Origin: Halomonas caseinilytica
GTDB taxonomy: Bacteria > Pseudomonadota > Gammaproteobacteria > Pseudomonadales > Halomonadaceae
DNA length: 64,000 bases
Assembly (NCBI RefSeq): GCF_001662305.1
Contig: NZ_BDEP01000014.1
Location: forward strand, 124,001 to 188,000
Reading direction: 5' to 3'
The notes under the pieces were generated by a model. It was given only the letters and a program-made list of their open reading frames with translations. It was not told where the DNA came from and did no database searches. The position numbers and the translations under genes were made by a program. Positions 35,771 through 47,146 of the stretch are shown in pieces. The stretch's first letter is position 1; each line of letters begins with the position of its first letter.

Positions 35771-36913
35771 ATGTCACTTTCCAAACGTTACCTGGCTTTC
35801 CTGATAATGCTGCTGGCCATCTTGCTGGCCGGTTGCTCGGAACGGAAGCTGGAAGCGCCCGTCACCTTGCAGGGCGATATCTTCGGTACCTTCTATCAGG
35901 TGACCATTGCCGATCCGATCACTGCCGAGCGTCGTGATGCACTGGAGCAGGGCATTCTCGACGAACTGGAGGCGGTGGACGCCTCGATGTCGACCTATCG
36001 CGATGACGCCGAACTGGTGGCTTTCAACAAGTCGCCGGTGGATGAGTGGCAGACGCTTTCTGCACCGCTGATCCACGTGATGGATATCGCCCGGTCAGTG
36101 GGCGAAGCCAGTGGCGGTGCCTTCGATGTCACCGTGGGTGGGCTGGTCAACCTGTGGAGTTTCGGTCCCGAGGCACGTCCCGAGGAAGTGCCCTCCGATG
36201 CCCTCATCGAGCAGCGTCTTGCCGAGGTCGGCATGGAGACGCTGGAGCTCGATGTGGCCTCGAATCGTGCACGGCGTTTGAAGGATGTCTTCGTCGATCT
36301 TTCCGGCGTGGCCAAGGGGTATGCCACTGACCGTGTCGCGGCCTATCTGGCCGATCAAGGGGTGGAGAACTACCTGGTCAATCTGGGAGGCGAGGTCAAG
36401 GTGGATGGCCATCGCGATGGAGCGGACGAGCCTTGGCGCATCGGTGTCGAAGTACCGCGCAATGGCCGCCCCCAGGCGGAGCACGTTTTGCCCCTGGAGG
36501 ACACCTCGGTGGCCACCTCGGGCGACTACCGCAATTACTTCGAGGCGGATGGACGTCGCTACTCGCATACCATCGATCCGCGTACCGGCCGACCGATCCA
36601 GCATCGTCTTGCCTCGGTGACGATCATTGATCCTTCCAATGCCCGGGCCGATGCCTGGGCCACGGCCATGACGGTGCTCGGCGAGCGTGAGGGCATGACC
36701 TTGGCCCAGCGACACGACCTTGCGGTGTTGATGCTGGTGCGTCAGGGAGATGGCTGGCAGAGTCTGGCAAGCCCCGCCTTTGCGGCACACTTCGGCCAAG
36801 ACCTGGTCGACAGGCTGGGAATCGAGGTGGTGAAGGCCTCCGACAACGCAAGCATGGCCGCCGATGAAGGCAAGGGAAAGAACCAGATGGCCAGTGACAT
36901 GGCCGACGCCTAG
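35771..36913 (+). CDS. apbE: FAD:protein FMN transferase ApbE (lipoprotein)
   Basis: Periplasmic enzyme that transfers FMN from FAD to Ser/Thr of Na+-NQR, RNF and related proteins. 380 aa. N-terminal signal with lipobox LLAGC (Cys about residue 22). Features: GTFYQVTI, ASMSTYRDDAELVAFN, VDLSGVAKGYATDR, YLVNLGGEVKVDG, and the Mg-binding ATSGDYRNYFE with YSHTIDPRTGRP. TCTGGAG precedes the ATG. No flavinylated partner such as nqr or rnf is in the window, so the target is unknown. The C-terminal tail (about 355-380) is poorly conserved and charged. Confidence 0.92.
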   Translation: MSLSKRYLAFLIMLLAILLAGCSERKLEAPVTLQGDIFGTFYQVTIADPITAERRDALEQGILDELEAVDASMSTYRDDAELVAFNKSPVDEWQTLSAPLIHVMDIARSVGEASGGAFDVTVGGLVNLWSFGPEARPEEVPSDALIEQRLAEVGMETLELDVASNRARRLKDVFVDLSGVAKGYATDRVAAYLADQGVENYLVNLGGEVKVDGHRDGADEPWRIGVEVPRNGRPQAEHVLPLEDTSVATSGDYRNYFEADGRRYSHTIDPRTGRPIQHRLASVTIIDPSNARADAWATAMTVLGEREGMTLAQRHDLAVLMLVRQGDGWQSLASPAFAAHFGQDLVDRLGIEVVKASDNASMAADEGKGKNQMASDMADA

Positions 36914-36949
36914 AATGAACCGGATCTGATGAGTGGACAAGGAGTCACG

Positions 36950-38317
36950 ATGACCCTCGATGTGGTGATACTCGCGGCGGGCAAGGGGACGCGCATGCGC
37001 TCTTCACTGCCCAAGGTACTGCACCCGCTGGCCGGCAAGCCGATGGTGCGCCATATACTCGATACCACCTCGGGACTCGAGGCCGAACGGACCCACGTGG
37101 TGGTCGGACATGGCGCCGAACGGTTGCGCGAGGCGTTGGCTGAGTGTCCGGTACATTTCGTCATGCAGGCCGAGCAGAAGGGTACCGGCCATGCCGTCGC
37201 CCAGGCACTCGATGGACTCGGTGATGGCAAGGTGCTGGTGCTCTATGGTGATGTTCCCTTGATCCGGCGCGATACGCTGCGTGCTCTGCTGGCGCCTGTC
37301 GATGAACAGCACATGGGGCTATTGACGGTGACCCTGGAGGATCCCACGGGTTATGGGCGGATCCTGCGTGACGAGGCCGGCGAGGCAGTGGCCATCGTCG
37401 AACAGAAGGATGCCGATGAACAGCAACGTGCGGTACGTGAGTGCAATACCGGCATCATGGCCATGACCGCCGCCCAGCTGCACCGCTGGTTGCCTCGTCT
37501 GTCGGCCGAGAACGCTCAGGGCGAATACTATCTCACCGATGTCATCGCCATGGCTGCTGCCGAGGGTGTGAAGGTGACCACTGCCCAGCCATCGCGACCG
37601 GTCGAGGTGGAAGGGGTCAACGACCGCAGCCAGATGGCCCGGCTGGAGCGCGTCCTGCAGAGCGACATTGCCGAGTCGTTGATGGCACAGGGCGTGGCCC
37701 TGCGCGACCCGTCGCGTCTGGATGTCCGGGGTAGCCTCAAGTGCGGCCATGATGTCGAGATCGATGTCGGCTGTATCTTCGAGGGAGACGTCGAACTGGG
37801 AGAAGGGGTGCGCGTCGGCCCACACTGCGTGATTCGCGACAGCCATATTGGTGCCGAGACGATCATCGAATCCCATAGTGTCGTCGAGGGGGCCGTGGTG
37901 GCTGGCCACAATCGGCTCGGGCCCTTTGCTCGCCTGCGTCCGGGGACTCGCCTGGCGGTCGGCGCCAGGATCGGCAATTTCGTCGAGACCAAGAATGCCG
38001 AGGTCGGCGAAGGCTCCAAGATCAACCACTTGAGCTATGTCGGCGACGCTCGCCTCGGGCGGGGTGTCAACGTGGGAGCGGGGACCATCACCTGCAATTA
38101 CGACGGCGCCAACAAGCACCGCACCGAGATCGATGATGATGCCTTCATCGGTTCCAACACCGCCCTCGTGGCTCCCGTCAGCGTGGGCAAGGGAGCCACC
38201 GTGGGGGCCGGTTCCACCATTGATCGCGATGTTTCTGACAATACCCTGGCGGTCGAGCGGTCGAGGGTGATCAGCAAGGCTGACTGGAAACGTCCCGACA
38301 AGCGCAGGGATGATTGA
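36950..38317 (+). CDS. glmU: Bifunctional GlmU: N-acetylglucosamine-1-P uridyltransferase/glucosamine-1-P acetyltransferase
   Basis: Makes UDP-GlcNAc for peptidoglycan and LPS. 455 aa from ATG 36950 with AAGGAG upstream. N-terminal uridyltransferase motif LAAGKGTRMRSSLPKVLHPLAGKP, then LYGDVPL, and a C-terminal left-handed beta-helix of hexapeptide repeats (GAVVAGHNRLGPFARLRPG, NVGAGTITCNYDGANKH). glmS follows 10 bases later, so the two UDP-GlcNAc enzymes are co-expressed. Confidence 0.98.
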   Translation: MTLDVVILAAGKGTRMRSSLPKVLHPLAGKPMVRHILDTTSGLEAERTHVVVGHGAERLREALAECPVHFVMQAEQKGTGHAVAQALDGLGDGKVLVLYGDVPLIRRDTLRALLAPVDEQHMGLLTVTLEDPTGYGRILRDEAGEAVAIVEQKDADEQQRAVRECNTGIMAMTAAQLHRWLPRLSAENAQGEYYLTDVIAMAAAEGVKVTTAQPSRPVEVEGVNDRSQMARLERVLQSDIAESLMAQGVALRDPSRLDVRGSLKCGHDVEIDVGCIFEGDVELGEGVRVGPHCVIRDSHIGAETIIESHSVVEGAVVAGHNRLGPFARLRPGTRLAVGARIGNFVETKNAEVGEGSKINHLSYVGDARLGRGVNVGAGTITCNYDGANKHRTEIDDDAFIGSNTALVAPVSVGKGATVGAGSTIDRDVSDNTLAVERSRVISKADWKRPDKRRDD

Positions 38318-38326
38318 GGAGAAGTT

Positions 38327-40159
38327 ATGTGCGGCATCGTCGGCGCCGTGGCGCAACGCAATGTGCAAGGCATCCTGCGAGAGGGGCTCAAGCGCCTGGA
38401 GTATCGCGGTTATGATTCGGCAGGCATGGTCGTGCGGGGCCCCGACGGGCGCCTGCAGCGACGCCGTGCCCTGGGCAAGGTCGCGGCGCTCGAGGAAAAG
38501 CTGGAGGCGTCACCGCTCAGTGGTTACAGCGGCATCGCGCATACCCGCTGGGCGACCCATGGGCGTCCCAGCGAGGAAAATGCCCATCCCCACCAGTCGG
38601 GTGAGCGTCTGGCGGTGGTGCACAATGGCATCATCGAGAACCATGAGTCCCTGCGTGCCGAGCTGGAGAGTGCCGGTTACGACTTCACCTCCCAGACCGA
38701 TACCGAGGTCATTGCGCATCTGATCGAGCGCGAAGCCCGTTCGAGGGATCTGCTGACGGCGGTACAGCGCGTGATCGCGCGACTCGATGGCGCCTATGCC
38801 CTGGGGGTGATCCATGCCGACGAGCCGGACGTGGTGATCGGTGCGCGCCAGGGCAGTCCCCTGGTGGTCGGGGTCGGGATCGAGGAAGCCTTCCTGGCCT
38901 CGGATCCGTTGGCTCTGCTGCAGGTCACCGATCGCTTCATCTACCTTGAGGAGGGCGATGCGGTACGGCTCTCTGCTGGCGGTGGTATCGAGATCTTCGA
39001 TGCCTCGGGACAGGCCGTCGAGCGCGAGGTCCGGACCTTCGAGCATGGTGATGGCAGTGCCAGCAAGGGCGAGTATCGCCATTTCATGCTCAAGGAAATC
39101 CACGAGCAGCCGGCGGTCATTGCCGAGACCCTAGAGGGGCGGCTCGGCGATCGCTCGGTGCTGGTGGAAAGTTTCGGACCCGATGCCGAGGCGTTGTTGG
39201 CACAGGTTGCCCAGATCCATCTGGTGGCCTGCGGAACCAGCTATCATGCCGGTCTCGTGGCCCGCTACTGGCTCGAGCGTTATGCCGGCATACCGGTACA
39301 GGTGGAGGTCGCCTCCGAGTATCGCTATCGCCGCGTGGTGGTGCCCGAGAACACGCTGTTCGTGACGCTTTCCCAATCCGGCGAGACTGCCGATACCCTG
39401 GCGGCACTGCGTTTTGCCAAGGCAAGGAATTACCTGGGCAGCCTGGCGATCTGCAACGTGCCGGGCAGCTCCCTGGCACGGGAGTCCGACCTGACACTGA
39501 TGACCCGAGCCGGACCGGAGATCGGTGTGGCCTCGACCAAGGCTTTCACTACCCAGTTGACTGCCTTGATGTTGCTGACCCTGGCCCTCGGCCGCGTTCA
39601 TGGCCAGGATGCCGAGGAACAGGCGAGCCTGGTCGAGGCCTTGCGCGGTCTTCCTGCGCGGGTCGAGCGGGTCCTGGCGCTGGATGCGGAGATCGAAGAC
39701 TTATCCACGGCCTTCGCCGAGAAGCACCATGCTCTCTTCCTCGGCCGTGGTGCCCACTTCCCGGTGGCGCTGGAAGGGGCGCTCAAGCTCAAGGAAATTT
39801 CCTATATCCACGCCGAGGCCTACCCGGCGGGAGAGCTCAAGCATGGCCCCCTGGCGCTGGTCGACAGCGACATGCCGGTAATCTCGGTGGCGCCCAATGA
39901 CGAGTTGCTCGATAAGCTGAAGTCGAATCTCCAGGAGGTCAGGGCGCGTGGTGGCGAACTCTTCGTCTTTGCCGACGAAGGCGTCGGCCTGGCCAACGAT
40001 GATGGTATCCGGGTGCTGCACCTGCCACCCATCGAAGATGCGCTGGCGCCGATTCTCTACACCCTGCCGCTGCAGCTGTTGTCCTACCATGTCGCGGTGC
40101 TCAAGGGCACTGACGTGGATCAGCCCCGTAACTTGGCCAAGTCCGTCACGGTGGAGTAG
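38327..40159 (+). CDS. glmS: Glutamine-fructose-6-phosphate aminotransferase (isomerizing)
   Basis: Makes glucosamine-6-phosphate from fructose-6-P and glutamine, the committing step to UDP-GlcNAc. 610 aa. The nucleophile is Cys2 ([12 protein letters not shown]) after Met removal; the SIS isomerase half carries [21 protein letters not shown] and SQSGET-type loops and the C-terminal tail [17 protein letters not shown] before the ATG. attTn7 lies at the glmS end in other bacteria, but no Tn7 insertion is seen here. Confidence 0.98.
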   Translation: MCGIVGAVAQRNVQGILREGLKRLEYRGYDSAGMVVRGPDGRLQRRRALGKVAALEEKLEASPLSGYSGIAHTRWATHGRPSEENAHPHQSGERLAVVHNGIIENHESLRAELESAGYDFTSQTDTEVIAHLIEREARSRDLLTAVQRVIARLDGAYALGVIHADEPDVVIGARQGSPLVVGVGIEEAFLASDPLALLQVTDRFIYLEEGDAVRLSAGGGIEIFDASGQAVEREVRTFEHGDGSASKGEYRHFMLKEIHEQPAVIAETLEGRLGDRSVLVESFGPDAEALLAQVAQIHLVACGTSYHAGLVARYWLERYAGIPVQVEVASEYRYRRVVVPENTLFVTLSQSGETADTLAALRFAKARNYLGSLAICNVPGSSLARESDLTLMTRAGPEIGVASTKAFTTQLTALMLLTLALGRVHGQDAEEQASLVEALRGLPARVERVLALDAEIEDLSTAFAEKHHALFLGRGAHFPVALEGALKLKEISYIHAEAYPAGELKHGPLALVDSDMPVISVAPNDELLDKLKSNLQEVRARGGELFVFADEGVGLANDDGIRVLHLPPIEDALAPILYTLPLQLLSYHVAVLKGTDVDQPRNLAKSVTVE

Positions 40160-40209
40160 GCCGAGCCTGGTCGCATGGCCAACGCGGTATTGGGGGTTCC
40201 TCATGCAAG

Positions 40210-40235
40210 AACGCCGGGGTAGAAGCCCCGGCGTT
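40210..40235. terminator. Terminator between convergent glmS and nrdF
   Basis: Inverted repeat AACGCCGGGG / CCCCGGCGTT with a short loop, 50 bases after the glmS stop; T-rich on the plus side (ACTATTTT). Placed between convergent genes, it can serve both directions. Confidence 0.8.
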
Positions 40236-40271
40236 ACTATTTTGGTGAAGAGCCTTCCGTCACCGTGAGGG

Positions 40272-41258
<987 letters not shown>

Positions 41259-41383
41259 TCATGCGAGGCGTGGTAGCGCCCCGAGAGAAGTAAAAAACCA
41301 TCAGGAGGCGGCTTTCCGGGGACAAGGCGAAGCGAGGCCTTGCCTCCGGCGCCGACTGTCATCGAGAGTTTGTCAAAGCTCTC

Positions 41384-43516
41384 TCAGAGGGTGCAGGACA
41401 CACACCCTTCCACCTCCGTGCCTTCCAGGGCCGCCTGGCGCAGCCGAACGTAGTAGATCGTCTTGATGCCCTTGCGCCAGGCATAGATCTGGGCGCGATT
41501 GATGTCCCGCGTGGTGGCGGTATCGCGGAAGAACAGTGTCAGCGACAGGCCCTGATCGACGTGCTGGGTGGCTTCGGCATAGGTATCGATGATCTTCTCG
41601 GGACCGATCTCGTAGGCGTCGCGATAGTAGTCCTGGTTGTCATCGTTCAAGTAGGGAGCCGGATAGTAGACGCGGCCCAGCTTGCCTTCCTTGCGGATCT
41701 CGATCTTCGACACTACCGGGTGAATGCTCGAGGTGGCGTGATTGATGTAGGAAATCGAGCCGGTCGGCGGTACCGCCTGCAGGTTGCGGTTGAACAGGCC
41801 GTGGCGCATGACCGAGGCCTTGAGCTCGCGCCAGTCCTCGCGCGTGGGTATCCGGATGCCGGCCTTGTCGAACAGCTCGCGGACCCGCTGAGTTCTGGGT
41901 TGCCACTCGCGGTCGGTGTACTTGTCGAAGTAGCTGCCGCTGGCGTAGGCCGAGTCCTCGAAGCCGGCGAAGCTCTCGCCGCGCTCGATGGCCAGCCGGT
42001 TCGAGGCGCGTACGGCATGATAGGTAACGGTGTAGAAATAGAGGTTGGTGAAATCCAGACCTTCTTCGGAACCGTAATGGATGTGCTCGCGGGCCAGGAA
42101 ACCGTGCAGGTTCATCTGCCCCAGGCCGATGGCATGGGAGCGGGCATTGGCCTCGGCGATCGAGGGGACCGAACGGATATCGCTCATCTCGGAGACCGCG
42201 CTCAGCGCACGCACGGCGGTTTCGACACTGGCGCCGAAATCCGGCGAGTCCATGACCCGCGCGATGTTGAGCGAGCCCAGGTTGCAAGAGATATCCTCGC
42301 CGGTTTGGCGATACCCCAGATCATCGTCGTACACACTGGGCGAATTGACCTGCAGGATCTCCGAACACAGGTTGCTCATGTTGATGCGCCCGGCGATGGG
42401 ATTGTCGCGGTTGGCGGTATCCTCGAACAGCACATAGGGGTAGCCGGACTCGAACTGCAGTTCGGCGAGTGTCTGGAAGAGTTCCCGGGCATTGGTCTTG
42501 GTCTTGCGGATGCGCGCATCGTCGACCATTTCCTGGTACTTCTCGGTCACGCTGATATCGCCGAAGGGCACGCCATAGACACGTTCGACATCATAGGGCG
42601 AGAACAGGTACATCGACTCGTTGCGCTTGGCCAGCTCGAACGTGATGTCGGGAATCACGACCCCAAGCGACAGTGTCTTGATACGGATCTTTTCGTCGGC
42701 ATTCTCGCGCTTGGTATCCAGAAAACGCAGGATGTCGGGATGGTGCGCATTGAGGTAGACCGCCCCGGCGCCCTGGCGTGCGCCCAACTGGTTGGCGTAC
42801 GAGAAGGCATCTTCCAGCAGTTTCATGATCGGGATGACGCCCGACGACTGGTTGGCGATGCGCTTGATGGGAGCGCCGGCCTCGCGCACATTGCTGAGCG
42901 AAAAGGCCACCCCGCCGCCACGCTTGGACAACTGCAGCGCGGAGTTGATGGCGCGGCCGATCGATTCCATGTTGTCCTCGATTCGCAGCAGAAAGCACGA
43001 GACCAGCTCGCCGCGCTGACGCTTGCCGCAGTTGAGGAAGGTCGGAGTGGCGGGCTGGAAGCGGCCATGGAGGATCTCGTCGACCAGGGTCCGGGCCAGC
43101 GCCTTGTCGCCGCGGGCCAGGGTCAGGGCAACCATGCAGACGCGATCCTCGAAGCGTTCCAGGTAGCGCTGACCATCGAAGGTCTTGAGCGTGTAGCTGG
43201 TGTAGTACTTGAAGGCGCCGAGGAAGCTCTGGAAGCGAAACTTCAGGGCATAGGCCTGATCGAACAACGACTTGACGAAGCTCGCCTCGTACTGCGCGAG
43301 CACATCGCCTTCGTAGTAGCCTTCCTCGACCAGGTAATCCAGCTTCTCTTCCAGGGTGTGGAAGAACACCGTGTTCTGGTTGACGTGCTGGAGAAAGTAC
43401 TGACGCGCCGCTTCCTTGTCGGCTTCCAGTTGCAGACGACCGTCGGCGTCATAGAGGTTGAGCATGGCGTTGAGCGCGTGAAAGTCCAGTACCTTCGGCG
43501 TCTCGGCGGTGGCCAT
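41384..43516 (-). CDS. nrdE: Class Ib ribonucleoside-diphosphate reductase, alpha subunit NrdE
   Basis: Catalytic subunit that reduces ribonucleoside diphosphates to deoxyribonucleotides. 710 aa from ATG 43516, which has AGAGGA 8 bases upstream; a start at 43564 with GGAG and overlap with nrdI by 11 bases is an alternative. Conserved: [17 protein letters not shown], active-site residues in [17 protein letters not shown], and the C-terminal redox cysteines in GCVSCTL. Lacks an ATP-cone, as expected for class Ib. Confidence 0.95.
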   Translation of the reverse strand: MATAETPKVLDFHALNAMLNLYDADGRLQLEADKEAARQYFLQHVNQNTVFFHTLEEKLDYLVEEGYYEGDVLAQYEASFVKSLFDQAYALKFRFQSFLGAFKYYTSYTLKTFDGQRYLERFEDRVCMVALTLARGDKALARTLVDEILHGRFQPATPTFLNCGKRQRGELVSCFLLRIEDNMESIGRAINSALQLSKRGGGVAFSLSNVREAGAPIKRIANQSSGVIPIMKLLEDAFSYANQLGARQGAGAVYLNAHHPDILRFLDTKRENADEKIRIKTLSLGVVIPDITFELAKRNESMYLFSPYDVERVYGVPFGDISVTEKYQEMVDDARIRKTKTNARELFQTLAELQFESGYPYVLFEDTANRDNPIAGRINMSNLCSEILQVNSPSVYDDDLGYRQTGEDISCNLGSLNIARVMDSPDFGASVETAVRALSAVSEMSDIRSVPSIAEANARSHAIGLGQMNLHGFLAREHIHYGSEEGLDFTNLYFYTVTYHAVRASNRLAIERGESFAGFEDSAYASGSYFDKYTDREWQPRTQRVRELFDKAGIRIPTREDWRELKASVMRHGLFNRNLQAVPPTGSISYINHATSSIHPVVSKIEIRKEGKLGRVYYPAPYLNDDNQDYYRDAYEIGPEKIIDTYAEATQHVDQGLSLTLFFRDTATTRDINRAQIYAWRKGIKTIYYVRLRQAALEGTEVEGCVSCTL

Positions 43517-43553
43517 TGCCTTTTCCTCTGTTTGGTCGGGGTGGGTCAGGGTG

Positions 43554-43958
43554 TCATCCAGCATCGTTGATCTCCGTGGCCAGGCATTCGCGTACCTTGG
43601 CGACATCCTCGGGGGTGCCCATCAGCTCGAAGCGATGAAGCAACGGTACCTGGCACTTGTGGGCAATGACGTGGCCCGCCAGGCAGTAAGCGCTGCCGAA
43701 GTTGGTATTTCCGCCCGCCACCACGCCGCGAATCAGAGCGCGGTTATGCGCATCGTTGAGAAAGCGGATCACCGGAGCCGGCACAGCCGTGCGTGGATCG
43801 CCATCGCCATAGGTGGGGACCACTAGCACGAAAGGGCGATGCACGCGCAGGGCCTGTTCATCGCGGCTCAACGGTATCCGTTGGGCGGGCAAGCCGAGCT
43901 TCTCCACGAAACGCCGTGTGTTGCCCGATCGCGTCGAGAAATAGACCAATTCGCTCAC
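43554..43958 (-). CDS. nrdI: NrdI flavodoxin-like protein
   Basis: Flavodoxin that activates the NrdF dimanganese-tyrosyl cofactor. 134 aa; GTG start with CGGAGA 8 bases upstream. FMN-binding loop [15 protein letters not shown] at the N-terminus, VPTYGDGD, and [16 protein letters not shown] are characteristic. Presence of nrdI and nrdH fixes the class Ib identity. Confidence 0.94.
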   Translation of the reverse strand: MSELVYFSTRSGNTRRFVEKLGLPAQRIPLSRDEQALRVHRPFVLVVPTYGDGDPRTAVPAPVIRFLNDAHNRALIRGVVAGGNTNFGSAYCLAGHVIAHKCQVPLLHRFELMGTPEDVAKVRECLATEINDAG

Positions 43959-43972
43959 GCTTGTCTCCGCTG

Positions 43973-44197
43973 TCAGCTGGCCAACTGACGAATGCGCTCT
44001 GGGCGGAAGCCGGACCAGTGCTCGTCAGCGGCGACCACCACGGGTAACTGGCGATAGCCGAGTTCCCGGACAGTGTTGGCGGCCTCGGGCTCCTTGCTGA
44101 TGTCCACGACGGTGTAGTCGAGGCCTTGCTTGTCGAGGGCGCGGTAGGTGGCGTGGCACTGCATGCAATCGGGTGAGCTGTAAATCTTAATGAACAT
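43973..44197 (-). CDS. nrdH: NrdH redoxin
   Basis: Small glutaredoxin-like protein that reduces NrdE, usually recharged by thioredoxin reductase. 74 aa. The redox motif is CMQC (Cys11 and Cys14), followed by the substrate-binding [11 protein letters not shown] and the NrdH-type C-terminal segment WSGFRPERI. First gene of nrdHIEF, 14 bases before nrdI; the operator lies just upstream. Confidence 0.95.
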   Translation of the reverse strand: MFIKIYSSPDCMQCHATYRALDKQGLDYTVVDISKEPEAANTVRELGYRQLPVVVAADEHWSGFRPERIRQLAS

Positions 44198-44518
44198 GAT
44201 ATAGATTCTCGCTTAAAACAGTTTCAACACAACCCATCTGGTCGGAATCCGACACGTCGCTACCATGGCAGCGACCCTTCAATTATACAACATATGGTAA
44301 GAAAATAGCACACGATCTGGATATATGGTGTCGTGCGACAATTTGTACCATCAGAAAGCCGCACCAATGAAGCCCCGGGAAGGGCGGCATGGCGGGAGGG
44401 GAAGCCGGCACATCAAAGGAAAGGGTGATCGAGGGCGTGGTGGCTCGGTATAGTATGCCGCTCGGTGTATGCACCGAGAAGGATCGATCCCAACGAGGGC
44501 CTGGGTGGACATGCAACG
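44198..44518. other. Divergent spacer nrdH / DUF72 gene
   Basis: 321 bases, AT-richer than its surroundings. The left part has the nrd promoter/operator. On the plus strand a TATAGT hexamer near 44452 may be the -10 of the DUF72 gene. No further gene seen. Confidence 0.5.
44282..44331 (-). promoter_or_regulatory. Tandem NrdR boxes on the nrdHIEF promoter
   Basis: Two 16-base NrdR-box-like sites, TTACCATATGTTGTAT (44300-44285) and ACACCATATATCCAGA (44331-44316) on the minus strand, each about 11 of 16 to the ACAC-wATATATw-GTGT consensus, with starts exactly 31 bases apart. A perfect -10 TATAAT lies at 44287-44282, overlapping the proximal box; the -35 is poor. The three-turn spacing is typical of NrdR operators, so repression when dATP/ATP is high is inferred. 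No nrdR gene is in the window. Confidence 0.65.
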
Positions 44519-45379
44519 ATGAGCGGACAACTTCACCTGGGGCTGCCGATGTGGGCCAACGATGCCTGGCGGGGCAGCCTGTATCCACCCCATGGAGGCA
44601 CGGATGGTCATCTCGGCGATTACGCCAGGATATTTTCTGCCGTCGAGGGGAACACGACCTTTTATAGCGGGACCCCGAAGGCGGAAACCGTGGCGGCCTG
44701 GGCTCGCCAGGTACCAGCCGATTTCCGATTCTGCTTCAAGCTGCCGTCAAGCTTGACGCATGAACGTCGTCTGGAAGACATCGAGGCCTCATTCGACGCC
44801 TTTCTCGAGGCGCTCTCGCCCCTGCAAGGAAGGCTTGGCCCGTTGATGGTTCAGTTGCCACGGGACTTCGGCGCCGAAGAACTCCCCAAGCTGCAGGCAT
44901 TGCTGTCACGCTGGCCAAGCGACATTCCCTGCGGGGTCGAGGTTCGCCACAGTGAATTTTTCCACAAGGGGACGGCTGAGCAAGAACTCAACAGGTTGTT
45001 GATAAGTCAAGGTGCCAATCGTGTCATGCTCGATGTTCGCCCTCTGTTCTCTACATCGCCACAGGGCCATCCCGGCATGATCAAGGCTCAGGGTGAAAAG
45101 CCAAAGCGTCCGTTACACGTGATTTCCACAGGAAATTTTCCTGTCGTACGATTCATTGGTCATGTCGATGCCGAGATCAATGCACGTTACTTCCAACCCT
45201 GGATCGACAGGTTGGCGTTGTGGATAAAACAGGGGATAACCCCTTTTCTCTTTGTGCATACCGCCGATAATCGACATGCGCCACAGATGGCGCGACGGCT
45301 CCACGATGCCCTTGCCGCACAGATCGGATCGCCACTCCTGCCTGAGTTTCCCGGAGAGCGGCAGGTCGAGCTGTTCTGA
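44519..45379 (+). CDS. DUF72 (YecE-like) family protein
   Basis: 286 aa from ATG 44519; in-frame codons back to 44465 do not match the family. The DUF72 TIM-barrel fold is shown by IFSAVEGNTTFYSGTPKAETV, PADFRFCFKLPSSLTHERRL, LPRDFGAEELPKL and VVRFIGHVDAEIN. The biochemical role of this family is not established. A perfect DnaA box lies inside at 45219-45227. Convergent or divergent neighbours give no operon context. Confidence 0.85.
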   Translation: MSGQLHLGLPMWANDAWRGSLYPPHGGTDGHLGDYARIFSAVEGNTTFYSGTPKAETVAAWARQVPADFRFCFKLPSSLTHERRLEDIEASFDAFLEALSPLQGRLGPLMVQLPRDFGAEELPKLQALLSRWPSDIPCGVEVRHSEFFHKGTAEQELNRLLISQGANRVMLDVRPLFSTSPQGHPGMIKAQGEKPKRPLHVISTGNFPVVRFIGHVDAEINARYFQPWIDRLALWIKQGITPFLFVHTADNRHAPQMARRLHDALAAQIGSPLLPEFPGERQVELF

Positions 45380-45703
45380 GCGTTTTCGACAAGCGACACG
45401 GCATGTCGATGGCTGGCCATCAAGCGTATGATCGGATATTTTTACGGCTTGATCGTCACTTGCCACGGGGTATTGCGGGCATTCACTCTTATCCAGGGTG
45501 ATCTTGTCTGCGCCCCTCGAGGTTCCCGTTACGTTGTACGAACGGTGGCGGGACGCCGTCCTGGCAGCGATCCTGCTCGGCACCTGTCATGCCCTTGAAA
45601 GCGGTGGTTCGTGATCCGATGCACCGCGGACGTGACGACTACAAGCACAACGCCGTCATTGCATCCGATCGATCGATGACGACACGCACTCTCAAGGTGA
45701 AAC
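45380..45703. other. Spacer before the sodium-dependent transporter
   Basis: 324 bases with no gene that I can support. AT-rich patch around 45425-45450 and AAGGTG just before the next ATG. No repeat or hairpin of note. Confidence 0.5.
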
Positions 45704-47044
45704 ATGTCGAAACTCTCCCACGCACAATGGTCATCCCGGCTGACCTTCATCCTCGCGGCGACGGGGTCCGCGGTCGGCCTGGGCAATATCTGGAAATTTC
45801 CCTACATGGTGGGCGACAGCGGTGGCGCTGCCTTCGTGCTGGTCTACCTGCTGTGTATCGCCTTGGTGGGGCTACCGGTCCTGGTGGCGGAATGGCTGAT
45901 CGGTCGCCGTGGCCAGAATAATCCGGCCAATGCCATGTCTGACCTGGCCAAGTCAGTGGGGCAGCCACGTATCTGGATGATCGTGGGCATCAGCGGCATT
46001 CTCGGGGCCTTCCTTATCCTGTCGTTCTATAGCGTGATCGGTGGCTGGTCACTGTATTACACCCTGAGCTCGGTGACCGGCGCCTTCAGCGGCCAGGATG
46101 CCGATGGCATCGGTGCATTGTTCAACGGCATGCTGGGCAACCCCGGGCTTCTGTTGCTGGGGCATTCGGTCTTCATGCTGCTGGTGATCGGTATCGTCGC
46201 TCGCGGCGTGACCAAGGGGCTGGAGGGTGCTGTGCGTACCCTGATGCCTGCGCTGGGCGTATTGTTGCTGGTACTGGTGGGCTACGGCATGACCACCGGT
46301 CACTTCGGTGAAGCACTCGGGTTCATGTTCAATCCCGATTTCGGCGCTCTGAATGGCGGTGTCGTGCTGGCTGCCATGGGGCAGGCCTTTTTCACCCTCT
46401 CGCTGGGCATGGGCATCATGATGGCCTATGGCTCCTATCTGGGTAAGGAGGTCAACCTGCTCAAGACTGCCCGCACGGTGATCATCCTCGATACCGTGGT
46501 GGCCCTGGTTGCCGGCCTGGCGATCTTCCCCATCGTCTTCGCCAATGGCCTCGATCTGGATTCCGGACCGGGACTGATCTTCGTTACCCTGCCGCTGGCT
46601 TTCGGCAACATGGGAGGCGGCGTCATCCTGGGCTTGATGTTCTTCCTGCTGTTGACCTTCGCCGCCCTGACGTCGGCAATTTCGCTGCTGGAACCCGTGG
46701 TGGAGTTCGTCGAGGAGCGCACGCCATTGTCGCGTGTCGGCTCGACCCTGGTGGCCGGAGTGGCGACCTGGGTTCTGGGCGTTGCCGCCTTGCTCGCCTT
46801 CAACGTATGGAGTGACGTGCTGATTCTCGGCTTCAACGTCTTCGACTTCCTCGACGTCTTGACCAGCAAGTATCTGCTGCCGTTGACGGGCCTGATGGCG
46901 ATCATCTTCGTCGCCTGGGTACTGGATCGTGAAGGCGTGCGTCAGGAGCTGGGATTGGGTGATACCGGTGCCAAGGTCTGGACGTTGGTATCGCGCTTCA
47001 TTGCGCCACTGGGCGTGATTGTGGTGTTCATCTCCAGCCTTTGA
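45704..47044 (+). CDS. Sodium-dependent transporter, SNF family (LeuT fold)
   Basis: Na+-coupled symporter, likely of an amino acid or similar osmolyte. 446 aa, about 11-12 membrane helices. The signature start SRLTFILAATGSAVGLGNIWKFPYM contains Gly/Asn Na1-Na2 ligands; GSYLGKEVNL and the broken helix around FFTLSLGMGIMMAYGSYL fit LeuT helix 6. Substrate cannot be told. AAGGTG precedes the ATG by 5 bases. A GC-rich terminator-like hairpin follows. Confidence 0.9.
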   Translation: MSKLSHAQWSSRLTFILAATGSAVGLGNIWKFPYMVGDSGGAAFVLVYLLCIALVGLPVLVAEWLIGRRGQNNPANAMSDLAKSVGQPRIWMIVGISGILGAFLILSFYSVIGGWSLYYTLSSVTGAFSGQDADGIGALFNGMLGNPGLLLLGHSVFMLLVIGIVARGVTKGLEGAVRTLMPALGVLLLVLVGYGMTTGHFGEALGFMFNPDFGALNGGVVLAAMGQAFFTLSLGMGIMMAYGSYLGKEVNLLKTARTVIILDTVVALVAGLAIFPIVFANGLDLDSGPGLIFVTLPLAFGNMGGGVILGLMFFLLLTFAALTSAISLLEPVVEFVEERTPLSRVGSTLVAGVATWVLGVAALLAFNVWSDVLILGFNVFDFLDVLTSKYLLPLTGLMAIIFVAWVLDREGVRQELGLGDTGAKVWTLVSRFIAPLGVIVVFISSL

Positions 47045-47084
47045 AGGGCCGGTGGTACCGCGTCATCGAGAGTGACGCCTCTCT

Positions 47085-47108
47085 AGAGCCCCGCTTCGGC
47101 GGGGCTCT
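47085..47108 (+). terminator. Hairpin terminator after the SNF transporter
   Basis: AGAGCCCCGC / GCGGGGCTCT with a TTCG tetraloop, 41 bases after the stop. No T-run follows, but the stem is strong and lies between convergent genes (small gene on minus). Confidence 0.65.
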
Positions 47109-47146
47109 ACGTTGGTGCCTGGCACCGGATGTCGGGCAGTTGGCGA

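Noticed and set aside
40160-40271. Tn7 insertion at glmS
   Set aside because: The region downstream of glmS holds only a terminator and the convergent nrdF gene; no Tn7 end or tns gene is present.
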